Positions 37,640 to 49,535 are shown, counted from the first letter of the stretch. The stretch is DNA of 64,000 nucleotides from Luscinia megarhynchos (GCA_034336665.1 CM067592.1:51016473-51080472), one strand, 5' to 3'. The notes: generated by a model from the letters alone, not told the origin. Numbers and translations: made by a program.

Positions 37640-39084
37640 CCTTTCTGCATTTGTATTTTGGGAGACCTTAAGTGCATTAAAGAATCCTGCTGCATGGCAA
37701 TTTATACACACACTCTTCCTCTCCACTAAAAGCACAGGTCTGCCTTCCTGGCTGCTTGAGTGGGACAAGGTCAATGCACTTGATTTTAGATTGTAATAAA
37801 CAGCCCTTTTCTTTAACAGTCTTTGCTATATGAATGAAAAATAAATTACTCATCTTTATCTGATATCTCTTTGTGAGGAGAAAGCAGGCAAAGAGTCACT
37901 TGATTTTGAAAGCTAACCCTAAGTAACATTGAAAGCAAATGGGATCAGCTAAAAGAAATGATTTCTGGATTCATCTCATTAATCTGTCACCAGATCTCAG
38001 AGAAAAAGAGGTCCTATCAAGTGCTCTTATTAGAAAGAATAAGTTTTACCAAAGAAAATAAGTGCCTTAACCATCCCCAGTCTAATTCTATATTTCTATT
38101 GTGGGCATAATTTTATAGGCTTTTAGGGTTATATGAATCTACAGGAATGACATAATTCTACTTGCAGAAGATACAGAGATGACCTCAGTAAAGTACCCCA
38201 AAAACAAGTCACCAAATTTGGACTGAATACCAATGACAATTTCAGAAAGCTATTCAGGCTAGTTTGAATTCAACTAAGGAACCACCTAGCATGACTTTTA
38301 GCTGAATTTTTGTGGGTGTTAACAGTCCTACAGTTAGAAAAGGCACATTTCCTATTTGTGATTTTCTAAGCCTATGTTCTTTTTGCTGCAGGGTTGAACT
38401 GCCACTTTTTTAAAAAAATATTTTTCTGTTCGCTGAACAAAAAATCACATGAAAAAATTGGTTTGAGAATGAAAAAAAAAAAAAAAACCCAACCCTTTCC
38501 TGAAAAAGGTTTCAGTTGAAAACAGATAAATTTTTTTGAATATTAAAGATTTCTTAAAAGATCTTTGTCAGTGAAACATAGAAAAGTTTCAGAACTAATC
38601 TACCCCCAAGTTTTGCAAGAAAGCAAAGCAAATATAAATGAAAGTTTGAATTTTTCTAAAAGATATGAGGTTTTACTGAAATGAGTCAACAGTCCAGATA
38701 GGCTTCATGAGTAGGTATTGTCATAACCAAAAAATATTGCCACATCATTTCCTAGCACGTTTTCAGTGTGAGGTGGTAGTTGCATGTTTCCAGATAGCTG
38801 TTCCTCTCACAAACCAAGGCAGCAAAGCTGCAGATGCACCACAACATTCTATTTCAGAGGAGCCAAAAACTGTATATTTGGATTTGCAGCAACAGCACAT
38901 GATAAGTTAAGACTTACTGTAGGTGGACTGAAAAATGTTCCAGGAAATTTTAGTCAAGGATCTCTTTTGCCTCATCAGAAACTAAGGAAAAGTCCCTTCT
39001 AAAATTTGGACAGATTGCAGATTTTTGTTCATTCTGTTCTTGGAATTCCCATCAGAAAGGCATCCAGAAAGAATGATGCAATGC
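37640..39084. other. Unique non-coding DNA with a poly(A) run
   Basis: No gene is supported. A run of about 16 A residues lies at 38472-38487. The sequence from 38700 to the CR1 start shows no recognisable family, though a diverged 5' extension of the CR1 copy cannot be excluded. Confidence 0.45.
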
Positions 39085-40060
39085 AATTTGAACAGAGGCC
39101 TGGAATTCCATCTGGGCCCACTGCTGCTTTCCTGCCTGTTTCACATCTGTTTGACATCCTTGGTGGTAACTCAGACAGTGGGATGAACAGCCCCTCAGCA
39201 CGCCTGCTGGGCACCAAGCTGAGTGGTGCAGTTGACACACTGGACACGAGAAATGCCATCCAGAAGGACTTTGACAGGCTTGAGAGGGGCACCTGGGAAA
39301 ACACCACGGGATTCAGCAAGGTGCTGCACCTGGATTGGGGTAATTCCAAACACAATCATGGAGAATGGATCCAGGTGGAGAATGGATCAAGAGAAGCCCC
39401 ATCTAGAAGGAGGTGCTGGTGGATGGGAGGCTGAACCAGCCATGTGCACCCACAGCCCAGAAAGCCAACCTTATCCTGGGAACCATGAAAAGTGTGGTCA
39501 ACAGGGCAAGGGAGGTGATTTTCCCCCTCTGCTCTTGGGTGAGACCTCACCTGCAGAGCTGCATCCAGCACATGGGTGTGGACTTGTTGGAGCGAGCCCA
39601 GAGGAGGGCCATGAAGGTGATCAGAGGGCTGGAGCACTTCTCCTGTGGAGATGGGCTGGCAGAGTTGGGACTGTTCAGCCTGGAAAAGGAAAGGGTCCTG
39701 GAAGACCACTGCAGAATTCCAGTACTCGAAGGGGACATACAGGAAAGACAGAGAGGAGCTTTCCACAAGAACATATCCTGATATGACAAGGAGGAATGGC
39801 TTTAACCTGAAAATAGACAAGTTTAGATTAAATATTGGGAAAAAATTCTTCATTGTGAGGGTGGTGAGGCACTGAAGCAGGAATCTCAAAGTAGCTACGG
39901 ATGCCCCATCCTTGGAAATGTTCAAGGCCAGGCAGGAAGGGGCTTTGAGAATCCAGAGCTAAAGGAAGATATCCCTGACCATGACAGGATGGTTGAAGCT
40001 AGATGATTTTGAAGACCCCCCTCCATGCCAAGCCCTTATAGGAATCTATGATTTTCCTAT
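39085..40060 (+). mobile_element. CR1 LINE, 5'-truncated copy with ORF2 C-terminal remnant
   Basis: This is the best-preserved CR1 in the window. It begins late in the reverse-transcriptase domain (GACAGTGGGATGAACAG, then CACCAAGCTGAGTGGTGCAG). It continues through the conserved ORF2 C-terminal region, which translates in pieces: AIQKDFDRLERG (near 39255), then AQKANLILG, RPHLQSC, LLERAQRRAMKVIRGLEH and ELGLFSLEKER (39450-39690), then RRNGFNLKIDKFRLNIGKKF (near 39800). The pieces sit in two different frames, switching twice, so the reading frame is broken. The 3' end carries the CR1 tail (GATGCCCCATCCTTGGAAAT, then a decayed octamer repeat TCTATGATTTTCCTATA). A typical non-autonomous relic of a retrotransposon. 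Confidence 0.9.
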
Positions 40061-40864
40061 AAACAAAAACTAACTCTGTGGCTGCATAATTAAAGAAAAT
40101 AAACAGGAATATCAGATGCATGCTGATTGGAACTAAAAATCAATAATTACTCAGAGACTATGTTAGTAGGTCATATATATTCATGCTGGAATTCAAGCTC
40201 ACATTTAACTACTTTCCCAGCTCTTTGTAAATGAAAGTGCTGGTTTCTTGGGTGTTGTGCAAAAAAAATATACCTCTCAGCCTAAGCCGCTATTTTTTAA
40301 AAATAATTTTTCTTTGGCAGGGCAGAAGTTAAAATATATAAAGTAAATGTGCACAGTCAGGGTCACAGAAATCAAGGGGAAACCATTTCAATTATTCTTT
40401 ACCATTCATTTTCTTAGCTACATCTCTTTCTGCAGCTCTATTGAAGGACCCTTAGCAAGGAAATAGATCAGAAGTTCCAGTAACTTGAGGTAACTTCCAG
40501 AAGTCAGCAGAAAATATGTTCCAGCCAGCTCAGGTTTAAGTTTAATAGTCCTTATTGTCTGTTACTTCCTTTCTCATAATCACTCTTTTTCTTCTTCTTC
40601 CATTTCTTTCTCCTTCTCCCAAGAAAGGCAAAGTTAGACTCTCTAGCTCCTAGTATTCCCTTTTTCTGATTGGTAGCAAATTATTAGAAATGTTTTGATT
40701 TTGGTTGTAACCATTGCTATCCAAAAGAGATGAAAGAAGTGAAATGTAGTTCTGACTAAATCAACTAACATTGATCCTCTGAGCTTCATATCGGGAAAAA
40801 AATTTCTCCCCACTTTCACTTGAAGCAGTAAGATCTCCTCTGCAACAAGTTCTAACTTTGTTGA
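40061..40864. other. Unique non-coding DNA between CR1 and LTR
   Basis: No gene or repeat is recognised. The minus-strand frame at 40643-40957 runs into the LTR and has no coding features. Confidence 0.5.
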
Positions 40865-41400
40865 TGTGCTGGTTTTGGCTGGGATTGAGTAAATTGTCTT
40901 CAAAGCAATCAGTGTGGGGCTCTGTTTTGGGTTTGCACTGAACACAGGGTTGATCATACAGAGATATTTTTGTTGTTGCTGAGCAGAGATTACACAAAGC
41001 CAAAGCCTTTTCTGCTTTTCACACGGCCTGTGGCAACAGGGATGAGGTAACTGGGAGGAGACACAGCTCTAACAGCTGACTCCAATTCCAGACCATATGG
41101 CATCATGCTCAGTGTATAAAGTGGGGGGAAGAAGGAGGAGATTTTGAGGTGATGAAATTTGTCTTCCTGAGTCACTGTTAAGTGTGGTGAGGCCCATCTC
41201 TCCTGGAGATGGCTGAACACCTGCCCATGGGAAGCACTGAATGAATTAAATGTTTTGCTTGCTTTGTGTGCCCTGCTTTTGGCGTCCTTTTAAGCAGTCT
41301 TTATCTCAACACATGAGTTTTCTGGCTTTTACCCTTCTTATTCTCTCCCCAGTCCTGTTGGTGGAAGAGTGGCTTGCCTGCTAGCTGGAGTGAAATGACA
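40865..41400 (+). mobile_element. Avian ERVL LTR, complete solo copy
   Basis: The element starts TGTGCTGGTTTTGGCTGGGA-like at 40865 and ends in GACA at 41400. Its blocks follow avian ERVL LTRs closely: GGGGCTCTGTTTTGGGTTTG, an ACACAGAGATATTTTTGTTG-like block, GAGCAGAGATTACACA, GCCAAAGCCTTTTCTGCTT, CATATGGCATCATGCTCAG, then the TATA box TATAAAG (41115-41121) and a GGGAAGAAGGAGG segment. GGAGATGGCTGAACACCTGC follows, then TCTTTATCTCAACACATGAG and an end segment before GACA. Length 536 bp is normal. Flanking 5-bp sequences do not match, so any target duplication has decayed. No gag, pol or second LTR is nearby, so it is a solo LTR. It keeps a plausible promoter layout, but activity is unknown. 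Confidence 0.9.
41115..41121 (+). promoter_or_regulatory. TATA box of the ERVL LTR
   Basis: TATAAAG sits in the position where ERVL LTRs carry their promoter, just upstream of the GGGGAAGAAGGAGG segment. Downstream, ATTAAA at 41245-41250 could serve as a weak polyadenylation signal. Confidence 0.55.
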
Positions 41401-42179
41401 ATAGCTGCAAGTCTAGGAAGAAACAGGGAAGAAAATGCCACTGGCTGCTACATATTTTGAAGACCCCAAGAAGATCAATCTCTTTTGTCTTCAACATGAA
41501 GCAGTTTAGTTAAGGTGGAGAATTTTCCACAGGTAAATGTAAAAAATGTAGTCATTGTGGGCCACTCTAATTCTAATTATCATGTTTTTTGTCTTACATT
41601 GCAATATGAACATACCTACAGATTTCTGTCTCTGGCTAGGAGAGGTGAGAGTCTTCCAAATAAGCTTTCAAGTATGTGTATTTTTCCTGTACCTAAAACT
41701 TTTAAAGTAGTCTCTCCCTTGTCTCCTAGCTCCCCATTTTCTATACTATAGAGATTAAAAAGTCAAGAGGCATGATCTATTTCACTAGTTTTGAGGGAAA
41801 ATTTTCATCTACGTGTTTCTGAGTTTTTTACCTTTTTTTTTCATGGCTTTAGTAAATATAAGTAAATCTGAGTTGGTTAGCTTCTTCTATGATTGACTTC
41901 AAGCATACTAAGGTCCATGTGATTGACTTTTCACAACTGGGCTGTGAGTAGAAATAGTTTCATTTTGAAAGAGGGAACATGATTATTTTGAGAAACTTGC
42001 ACTGGAATGTACTGCATTTTGTCTAAATGATGGGCTTACTTTGAATTTCCCTTACTTACTGCAGCTACAGTTAAAATTATTCTGACATACATTGCTCCAT
42101 TCTGTGTTCAAGAGTGAAAATAGGTATTATTTGTAGTTTTAATTTCTGACTTGATTATAATATTCTCATTTTAATGCCA
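41401..42179. other. Unique non-coding DNA
   Basis: No gene or transposon is recognised between the LTR and the motif-dense block. Confidence 0.5.
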
Positions 42180-42400
42180 TTGCAGGCCTTATTAATAGTC
42201 CCCTTTACAGCTAGTAAAAAGGGGAGGGACTTCATCTATCAATCTTATGTAATGCATAATCCTAATGAGGTGTTGTTTTTATGATGTATTAGATCATGCA
42301 TCATCAGAGCCAGCTGTGGCTAAAATGATCTATTGATTTAATAAATCATAATGGACACACAGATAAAGTATGACTCAAATAAGAGTGATGCACATATAAA
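42180..42400. promoter_or_regulatory. Candidate conserved enhancer-like block
   Basis: Unique sequence packed with possible binding motifs. It holds TAATGCATAAT (POU/homeodomain-like) at about 42250-42260, CCTAATGAGG (homeodomain) at 42261-42270, and an E-box CAGCTG at 42311-42316. A GATCATGCATCATC stretch and near-palindromic GATTTAATAAATC follow at about 42335-42347. No repeat signature is present. This texture is common in conserved developmental non-coding elements of vertebrates, but the call rests on motif density alone. Confidence 0.3.
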
Positions 42401-43080
42401 AAGTGGGACTGCAAAAATTCAGATCTAAAAAAAAAAATTAAAGCAATACAAAACTGCGGCCTGGACCTGGATTCCATACCACCAGAAAAATGGAGAAAAG
42501 AAACTGCAATCAGCTGTTGGCATCAGGGCCTTAAATAGAATTAATCAAAACTAACCTCAAAAGAGAACCAGGCTTTCAATGTCCTCTGAGCTATAATTTC
42601 TAGTATCAAAAGAACCACTCATGGAATCCTACTTCACACAGGTCAAAAACAAAATCCCAAGTCACCAGTTCAAAGTCTATAAGAGGTATTTATCTGAAAT
42701 TATTTTCATTTGAGTTATACTCATCATTCAGAAATAAAAAGCTGAAAGAGAACAAAAGAAAAAATTCTGACATGTTTCAACCCTTTTAGGCAAAATATTT
42801 TGATATTTTATTTTGAAATGTTTTGAATTATGCATTGAATGTTGAAACACAAAATGAGACCTTGAGCCTTCATAATGATTTTCGTGTTTGTATTAAACTA
42901 ATTTTTTTATTTGTTTTAAAAAGAAAACTTTTTCAGTCGATTTTCATGATCACTTTTGTTTTGATTTCCTTTGTAAACTTAAGAAGTTAAGTGGAAATTT
43001 TACCATATGAGTCTAACCATCAAAGAAAATTTTCTCCCGTCAGTATTGAGCAGAGCAAACCTTTATACACAAGTAGACAA
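42401..43080. other. Unique AT-rich non-coding DNA
   Basis: No gene is seen. An A-run of about ten bases lies at 42428-42437. Confidence 0.5.
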
Positions 43081-43142
43081 ATGGATGGATGGATGGATGG
43101 ATGGATGGATGGATGGATGGATGGATGGATGGATGGATGGAT
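43081..43142. repeat. (ATGG)15 microsatellite
   Basis: Fifteen perfect ATGG units plus AT. Perfection suggests recent expansion and probable length variation between individuals. The frame with repeated M-D-G-W residues on the + strand, and the H-P-S-I run on the other, are artefacts of the repeat. Confidence 0.97.
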
Positions 43143-46100
43143 ATCACAAACACAGCTTTCAGTGAATTTTCCATAAAATTAATGTATTTTCTCCACAAGT
43201 ACTGCAGCTCACACAGCAAATGAGGTGTCTGTCCTGCTTTCAGCAAAAGTAATAGCCCAACACTCCTGGCAGATCAAACCAGATGCTAAATTGCTGAGCA
43301 CTACTGGTTGCTGTTTATATTGACTGCAGAATCTGGGCTTCATTGTACCAACAGTTTCCTCATAAAGCCTTGCAAAGTACTATGACCTTGAAAATTCACA
43401 ATTAACAACTTTGTTGAAGATGTGTACAAAACCAGCTACTGTTACTAACACAAATTGTGGTAATTTTTGTGGTAACTTTTTCTGGATCTCTGTTAAAATA
43501 AAAACTTTATACAGATGCTAATTACATCTAAATATTATGAAACATTTCCACTTTTAGAGGTTCATTTTTAAGATACAATTATAAAGAAATGTTCGATTGA
43601 TCTCAATTCTTTACCAGAGTGCAGCTAAATCAATTATTTATAGTTATTTACAACTATCAAAGTGATATGACCAAGCTAGTTTCAAAAGACCAGAGGCAAG
43701 CTGCTGTGGACAGCCATGTTTCCCCTTCTGCTCAGAATGACAGGCAGGCAGGGGTTATTATGAAATTAAGATGAAGCAATTGCATTGCAATGTTCGCCTG
43801 CAATCTACAAACAGGTTTAAATCAGCACCTCACAGGAAAATTGTAAGTCAAAATTGTCAAGGAAAAGACACAAGATTAGGTCTTCAGTGCCACAAATGTG
43901 TGAATGACTTGCTGGGTCACCAAACCTGAAAGCTGTTTGCAGTAATGCTTGTAGAAGTAAAATCTTTTATACCAAATTACCACCCACCCCCAAAAATACA
44001 CTAGGCATTCAAATGAAGAGTATCTCTTTGTATTAAGAAGCCTTCATTTAAGAGATGGAAGTGCCATTTCCATCCATTATTGAACATTTTCCCCAGTTAG
44101 ATTTCCACTTAAACCCTGCAAACTCATGCTTCCAGATTGTGCAGGTAACAGATTTTCTCCCTCCATCAGTATTATCCTCTTCAGAAATTATTTCAGCCCA
44201 CTGGGTATGGATTATCAACCACAATGACATGAACCATAATGACAAGAAACTATCATGACCAGGAAAATAATTTACCCTGTTTGTATTTTCTGCATTTTTT
44301 GTATCTCTATTTGAACAACTCACTGAACAAGAACTGTGTCACACAGAGAAGGGGCTTTGATGTGAAAAGATACCTGTGTAGCCAGAGAGGAAATCTGCAT
44401 TGTAATATTGTGAAGAAAGTGGAGCAAAAAAACAAGCCCAAGAACTTCCTTCTTATCTTGGCTATATCTGTGAAAATTTGGATTAATTTTCATGATACCC
44501 ACATGGCCGTTGCAATATGAAGTAGACATCACTCGGAAAATATGTCAAATACTTCCCTAGTCACCTCTGTATGCTGCACACAATTCTCTTAGTTTCATAA
44601 GGCAAAGAGATGTCAACACTAAGTGGCCTCAGGTCCCTCTATATCCATCTTCTTCTCTTTGCAGCTTGTCAGTTTCTTCTGTCTCATTTGTTCAGTTAAT
44701 ATTCTGTTCAGGAATTACTACATTAAGCCCATCTATTTTGATAATAATTTGACAACTCAAATCCTGTCAATATTAAGAAAAATTTTAAAAAAAATTAAAA
44801 AGTGAAGTCAAATTATTTGTGGAGAGAAAAGCAAAAGAAACCTTTTTACTTGAATCTTGTAAACACATTTTTTGGATGTCCATGGAAGTCATGTTCCCAG
44901 ACAAGATAACAGACATAAACCATGTCACCGGGACAAAAACATGCACGCTCACCATCAAAAGCATAACATTTTATGAATGACAGTCAAGTGCATTTTACTT
45001 CTGTCTTTGACCAGGATGAATATTGTATCTATTCTTGAAATGGTGGAGATTCAGTGCTAGCCAAACAAAGCTTTGCTTGTTTCTAGCGTGTTCCAGCAGG
45101 AATTCATCCACACAGTAAAGCAAACATAAGAAAGAACTGGTCTTATTTCTCACTCTCCATGCATAATTACACTGGAATATTTTTTTCTAGCAGTTTTTTA
45201 TCTCAAGAAGTAAAAAAAAAATAAAAAATGTAAAGTAGCCAACAATAAGCAAAATTAATAACAGTAGAATCAAAGGACTAAAGAAGCTACTAAGCAATAT
45301 ACTATTTCAAAAAGAAATTTCAGAAACCTTGAAATAGAAATCTCCATTATCAATACTGAATTCCTGGGTTGAAGCTCTCTGTGCACAAAAGATGCAGTGG
45401 AAAGGCAAAAACCTCAAAGCCTGAATATTTCTGGAGGTTTTTCTTGTTAGACCAATTAGTATCTGCAATATGGATACTGCCTGTGGATATGGCCCACTGT
45501 GAGGTACAATAAAATGCATGCCCAGGTTGTTTTTGAAGCATAATGCAAGTCCACCTATGTTTCACAGTATGGTTTGTTTAGTGAGTATGCTTTCAATGAC
45601 AAATTCTTTAGACATTCTACAATTTTGCAGGAATGATAGACACTGATGGAGCTGTGACAGTCAGGTAAAAAGACCCCTCTGTTCTACTTATAATTCATTA
45701 CTTTCTATTTTTCTTACAAAATGGTCTGGCCTACATTGTATTAATAATATTTGCAGTAAGAACAAAGTGGGAATACATGGAGGGAGGGCTTAGAAGTACA
45801 AAGAATCCTTGTTAATAAGTAAATGTGGCACTCCAGGATTAATCTTAACTTTGATCCCATTATTGTTATTAAACTCCAAAAAAATCTCGAACAAAAGATA
45901 AACTTACAGAAGGATTTTACATGCCTTTAAAATTTTTTTTTTTTTTAGTTTTTGTTCTATTAATGGAGTGGGAGGAAACCTTTCTCACAGAGTACAAAAT
46001 TTTCTGTGTCATCTCCTTGTTGCTTCAGTATAACCTTACTCTTTTAACCCTAAATAAGCCTGTGTTTTAACTCCTCTAAGTATAGTCACCTTGGCATCTC

Positions 46101-47014
46101 TTTAACATTACTGTTTGTACTTCAAAGCACCATAATGGCTTCTACCTGATGTTTAAAAAAAAAAAAAAAAATTATAAATTGTAAAGTTAGACCACAATTC
46201 AGTGTAAATTTTACTTTTTTCCTATTGATTCTCCTCCTGCTTAACCTCATTTATCTTTACATTTTAAAATATTTTCTTACCTACTTCCAGTGCCATTTCA
46301 GTCACAAACGCATTTTTATTGACCTCCTTTCCTGAGAGTGAGTCCTATGGCCTATTCAAGGAGATTTCAACTCAACACTGGTTTGAAGATGGCCCATTGT
46401 ACTAATCAGGTTTTTGTCCCATCTGTGCTATAAAATTCCATTGTTAAAAACTGTGGTTAACTCCTTTAAGCCTTCTCCAGAAGGCATATTTCCTATCTAC
46501 TTGCTATTAGCAAAATTGCTGGCCTTGACAGAGCATTATCAAACTACACTCACAAAAAAATAAAATCAAAACAATGTTTGGGGAAGGAAAACCAAAATGA
46601 AACAAACACTGTTTCAGTGGACAATCCTAGTAGAACATTGGGTCCTCAATGCCTGGCCACACAGACCACACAGGTAGACATGAGAGGTGAAGTCAAGAAC
46701 TTCCTGTGCATGATATGGGAACAAATATTATTTTCATGGACTGTGCACTGTCTTTACATTCTTTGTATAGCTCCAACTATTTGTAAGGACCGTATAGCAA
46801 GATAGATAATAGCATACCAGCTGGAAAAATTAAAGTGGCTATAGTAAAGCTGAGGTTTGTGACACCAGTAAATTATAACTGCACCCAAAAGGATTAATTT
46901 AACTTTAAATATCAGTATAAAGGTAGCAAAATAGTAAAACTAACAACAACTTGCAAGTATTTTCTAATACAGCAATGGCACAGTGAAACAAATTTTGCAT
47001 AATTATATGAGCAA
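43143..47014. other. Unique AT-rich non-coding DNA
   Basis: No gene or clear transposon is seen. Poly(T) at about 45936-45947 and poly(A) at about 46152-46169 are simple runs. Open frames on both strands near 44048-44532 and 45307-45565 overlap one another and are featureless. Confidence 0.5.
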
Positions 47015-47560
47015 TGTGATTACTGCAGGGGGAAATACAGAAGAGACATCCAGGAAAAAAAAAGTTGCCGGAAAAAAAGACAAGATAAACAGAGGAGACT
47101 ATGTACAGTCATGGTGTCTTTCTACACAGACAATGATTACTAGCAAGAAAAAAGAAAACAAGATTAGCAAAGATCCTCTTTCAGGCAAGGGGTAATAACC
47201 TATAACCATCATGCCCCAGCAAGAAAAGTTAGAGGAAAAAAGAGGACAAGCCCTGTTGGCTCTGGCTTTTCCTGTCCAACAGCTGATCAAGCTGATCATT
47301 GTAACTTCCATGACCAGGAGCCACCAGGTGCTCCAGCCAACAGCCCTAAATATATGCTATTAGTCCCTTGCTAGTGCAGCCTCATAACTCGCTCAGGCTA
47401 TTAGTGTGAAGACTTATTTCTTTGTATACGTAGTTAAGATGATTAATACTGCGTAAGAACTGGTCATTACTACGTGTCAGGCAGCTAATGAATTAATTTA
47501 GTAAAGCTTTTTTTTTATTATAAAACTGAGCTGATTCATCAGTCTTAACACTCTACCACA
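47015..47560 (+). mobile_element. Probable solo retroviral LTR with 4-bp target duplication
   Basis: The stretch begins TGTGATTACTG and ends CTACCACA, the usual TG...CA ends. It is flanked on both sides by GCAA (47011-47014 and 47561-47564), which fits a 4-bp target duplication as left by gamma-type (ERV1) retroviruses. A TATA-like AAATATATGC lies at about 47348. AGTAAA at 47500-47505 is a possible polyadenylation signal, followed by a T-rich U5-like stretch with AAACTGAGCTGATTCATCAG. No second copy or internal genes are visible in the window. The LTR assignment is moderately sure; the class is inferred only from duplication length. Confidence 0.5.
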
Positions 47561-47910
47561 GCAATCATTGTAACTGTCTGATTGATAAGTATATGTAGAG
47601 AAATATAAATTCAGTTGCAATATTATCATTCAGCTTACCGCAAAGACAAGAGATCTATATGTTTAGCATTTTGCTAATCACCTTCTTTCATGAAGGTGGT
47701 AATGGCACTTTGGTTTCTACTTCTGAAAACAGAATTACAAAGCAGCTGCTTTTAAAACATATATGAAATGGTTGGAAACCTATTTGCCTTGTGAGTCCAT
47801 GCAGCTCCACAGCATATTAGCAGAGCAGTAAGATTTAGATCAGTTGATTTCTGGCATCTGTGTCTCTTTCTTATAAATAAGATGTTGGCAAAACTTGGGC
47901 GACATTACAT
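47561..47910. other. Unique spacer between two LTR elements
   Basis: About 350 bp of AT-rich sequence without a gene or recognisable repeat, separating the solo LTR from the 2.2-kb LTR element. Confidence 0.5.
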
Positions 47911-47915
47911 CTCCT

Positions 47916-48282
47916 TGTTGAACAGCCATAGGAATATATGGAATTAAAAGCTAAAGCCTCACAGGTCTTTGCAAGACTCACAGTTAAGGCTTGCAGATAC
48001 AGATCATGCCAGACAACACCATTTAATTAAAAGGTAATGGATTATCTGCAAAAGAATGCAGTGTCTGGAGCCTCTTCTTATGAAGGGCTTCAGTTGCTGT
48101 CATTATTTATAATCTCTTGCTTATCTAACAGATTGTGATAAAGAACAGACCCTAAGGTATATAAACCCCATCACTGTCCCATTTGGGCAGAGCCTACATC
48201 AACAGAGACTGTTCTGCTGATGCTATGGGGTCTCTGCTAGAGCAGAGGTCCCTGCTCTGAACTCATCTAAATCAAATTGTCA
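47916..48282 (+). repeat. 5' LTR of the 2.2-kb element
   Basis: Alignable with the 3' copy block by block: GCCTCACAGGTCTTTGCA, CCATTTAATTA, AGTGTCTGGAGCCTCTTCTT, TTGCTGTCATTATTTA, CCCTAAGGTATATAAA and CCATTTGGGCAGAGCCTACA. The TATA region GTATATAAAC lies near 48160. The AATAAA signal present in the 3' copy is degraded here. The edges are estimated from the alignment. Confidence 0.65.
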
Positions 48283-49034
48283 TACTTTTGGGGTGGAAGA
48301 TGCTGACACGGCTTGACTCCTACATCCTGCCTGGCTGGAGGCTGGTCCCTGCTGAAAGCCTCTGCCACCCCTGAGAGAGGTACAATCCCCCAGAAACCTT
48401 TGGGATTGGGAGCTTCAGGTCAGACTGAAACCCAGCTGCCAGCTTCCAATGGGAGCCTCTTGGCGTGCCAGTGCTCTTGGCCTGGCTGGCACCAAGGGCT
48501 CGGGCTAGAGATTGAGACTGGGAGCACATTCCCAAGGTTCTTGTCTCTTTAAACCCCTGGTGCCTGCTGAATTGGAGACATGTCAGCAACAAAGAGAGCT
48601 GAAACCCAGGCAGAATGGGTCCCCTAATTGAAATGTGTGCTAACAGGAGCCAGATAACTCAGAGAAATTCCAAGATCCCAACAGGGACTCCAGAATGTTG
48701 GGTGTGTACATACACTCTCCTAAACCCCCAGGTATGTAAGTTTCCTATAAAAGGTACCACAGCTTAGGTAAAATAATGCACTTACAGAGTGCCTTGGCAT
48801 CCAAACAATGTAAGGTACACTAGTTTCAGTGGGATATATTTATTAGTATGTGGAGACCTCCAAAGCAAGGTCCCAAACCAGAAGTTAGAAAACATCTAGG
48901 GGGGGGGGAAAGCTCAGGGGAGTAGGCAGCTGTGTCTATGTTAGATCAAGCCCAGTATGTAGGTGTTGTTGAAAGCAGCAATATCTGACCAGCACTCTTA
49001 AGTCTTTCTCACAGGACTGCTCTTGATCTCTTCA

Positions 49035-49535
49035 TCCCCCAGCCTGTGTTGATACCTGACCCAGGTGCAGCACCTTGCACTTGATCTTGTTAAACTGAGA
49101 TTCACATGGACCCACCTCTTGAGCTTGTCCAGGTCTCTCTGGATGGCATTCCATCCTTCAGGAGTGTCATCAGCACCACTTCAGCTGGGGATCATCTGCA
49201 AATTTGCTGAGGATGCACTTGATCCCTTCATCTGTGCCATTAATGAAAATATTCAATAAACTTGTCCCAATACAGGCTCTTCAGGGAAGAGCCTGTCACT
49301 ATCACTGATGTCCATCAGGACTCTGAGATTGACCACTACTGTCTGGATGTCACTGTACAAATACTTTCTTACCCATCTACCAGACCACTCATCAAAACCA
49401 TGTCTCCAATTCAGAATGTGGGGGACTGTGTCAAAGGCTTTACAGAGGTTGCATGAGATCCATAGCCCTTCCTTTGTTTACAGATATGGTCATTCCACCA
49501 CAGAAAGCCATTAGGTTGGCTAGGCATGGTACTGA
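49035..49535 (-). mobile_element. CR1 LINE reverse-transcriptase fragment, antisense and nested
   Basis: Read on the minus strand this is the core of CR1 reverse transcriptase. KAFDTVPH (motif A region) is encoded at 49441-49418. The catalytic FADD box lies at 49202-49191, preceded by the segment that reads IFINGTDEGIKCILSK. It continues into the downstream ORF2 segment AIQRDLDKLKR and the LHLG-like end near 49060. Stops and frame breaks between the motifs make it non-functional. Both ends are truncated, and the 3' tail of CR1 is absent. It lies inside the LTR element, so it was either inserted there or was part of the ancestral internal region. Confidence 0.85.

Noticed and set aside
37435..37774. 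E/G/K-rich and S/P/F-rich frames
   Set aside because: Produced by the purine tract; no domain and both strands open.
39356..39925. 189-codon open frame on the minus strand, and a 187-codon frame at 39223-39786 on the plus strand
   Set aside because: Both lie within the CR1 copy in frames other than that of ORF2; they are shadows of the retrotransposon sequence.
40860..41405. Target duplication around the ERVL LTR
   Set aside because: Flanking five-base sequences (GTTGA and ATAGC) do not match, so none is claimed.
42991..43246. Repeat-protein-like frames (M-D-G-W and H-P-S-I runs)
   Set aside because: Produced by the ATGG microsatellite on either strand.
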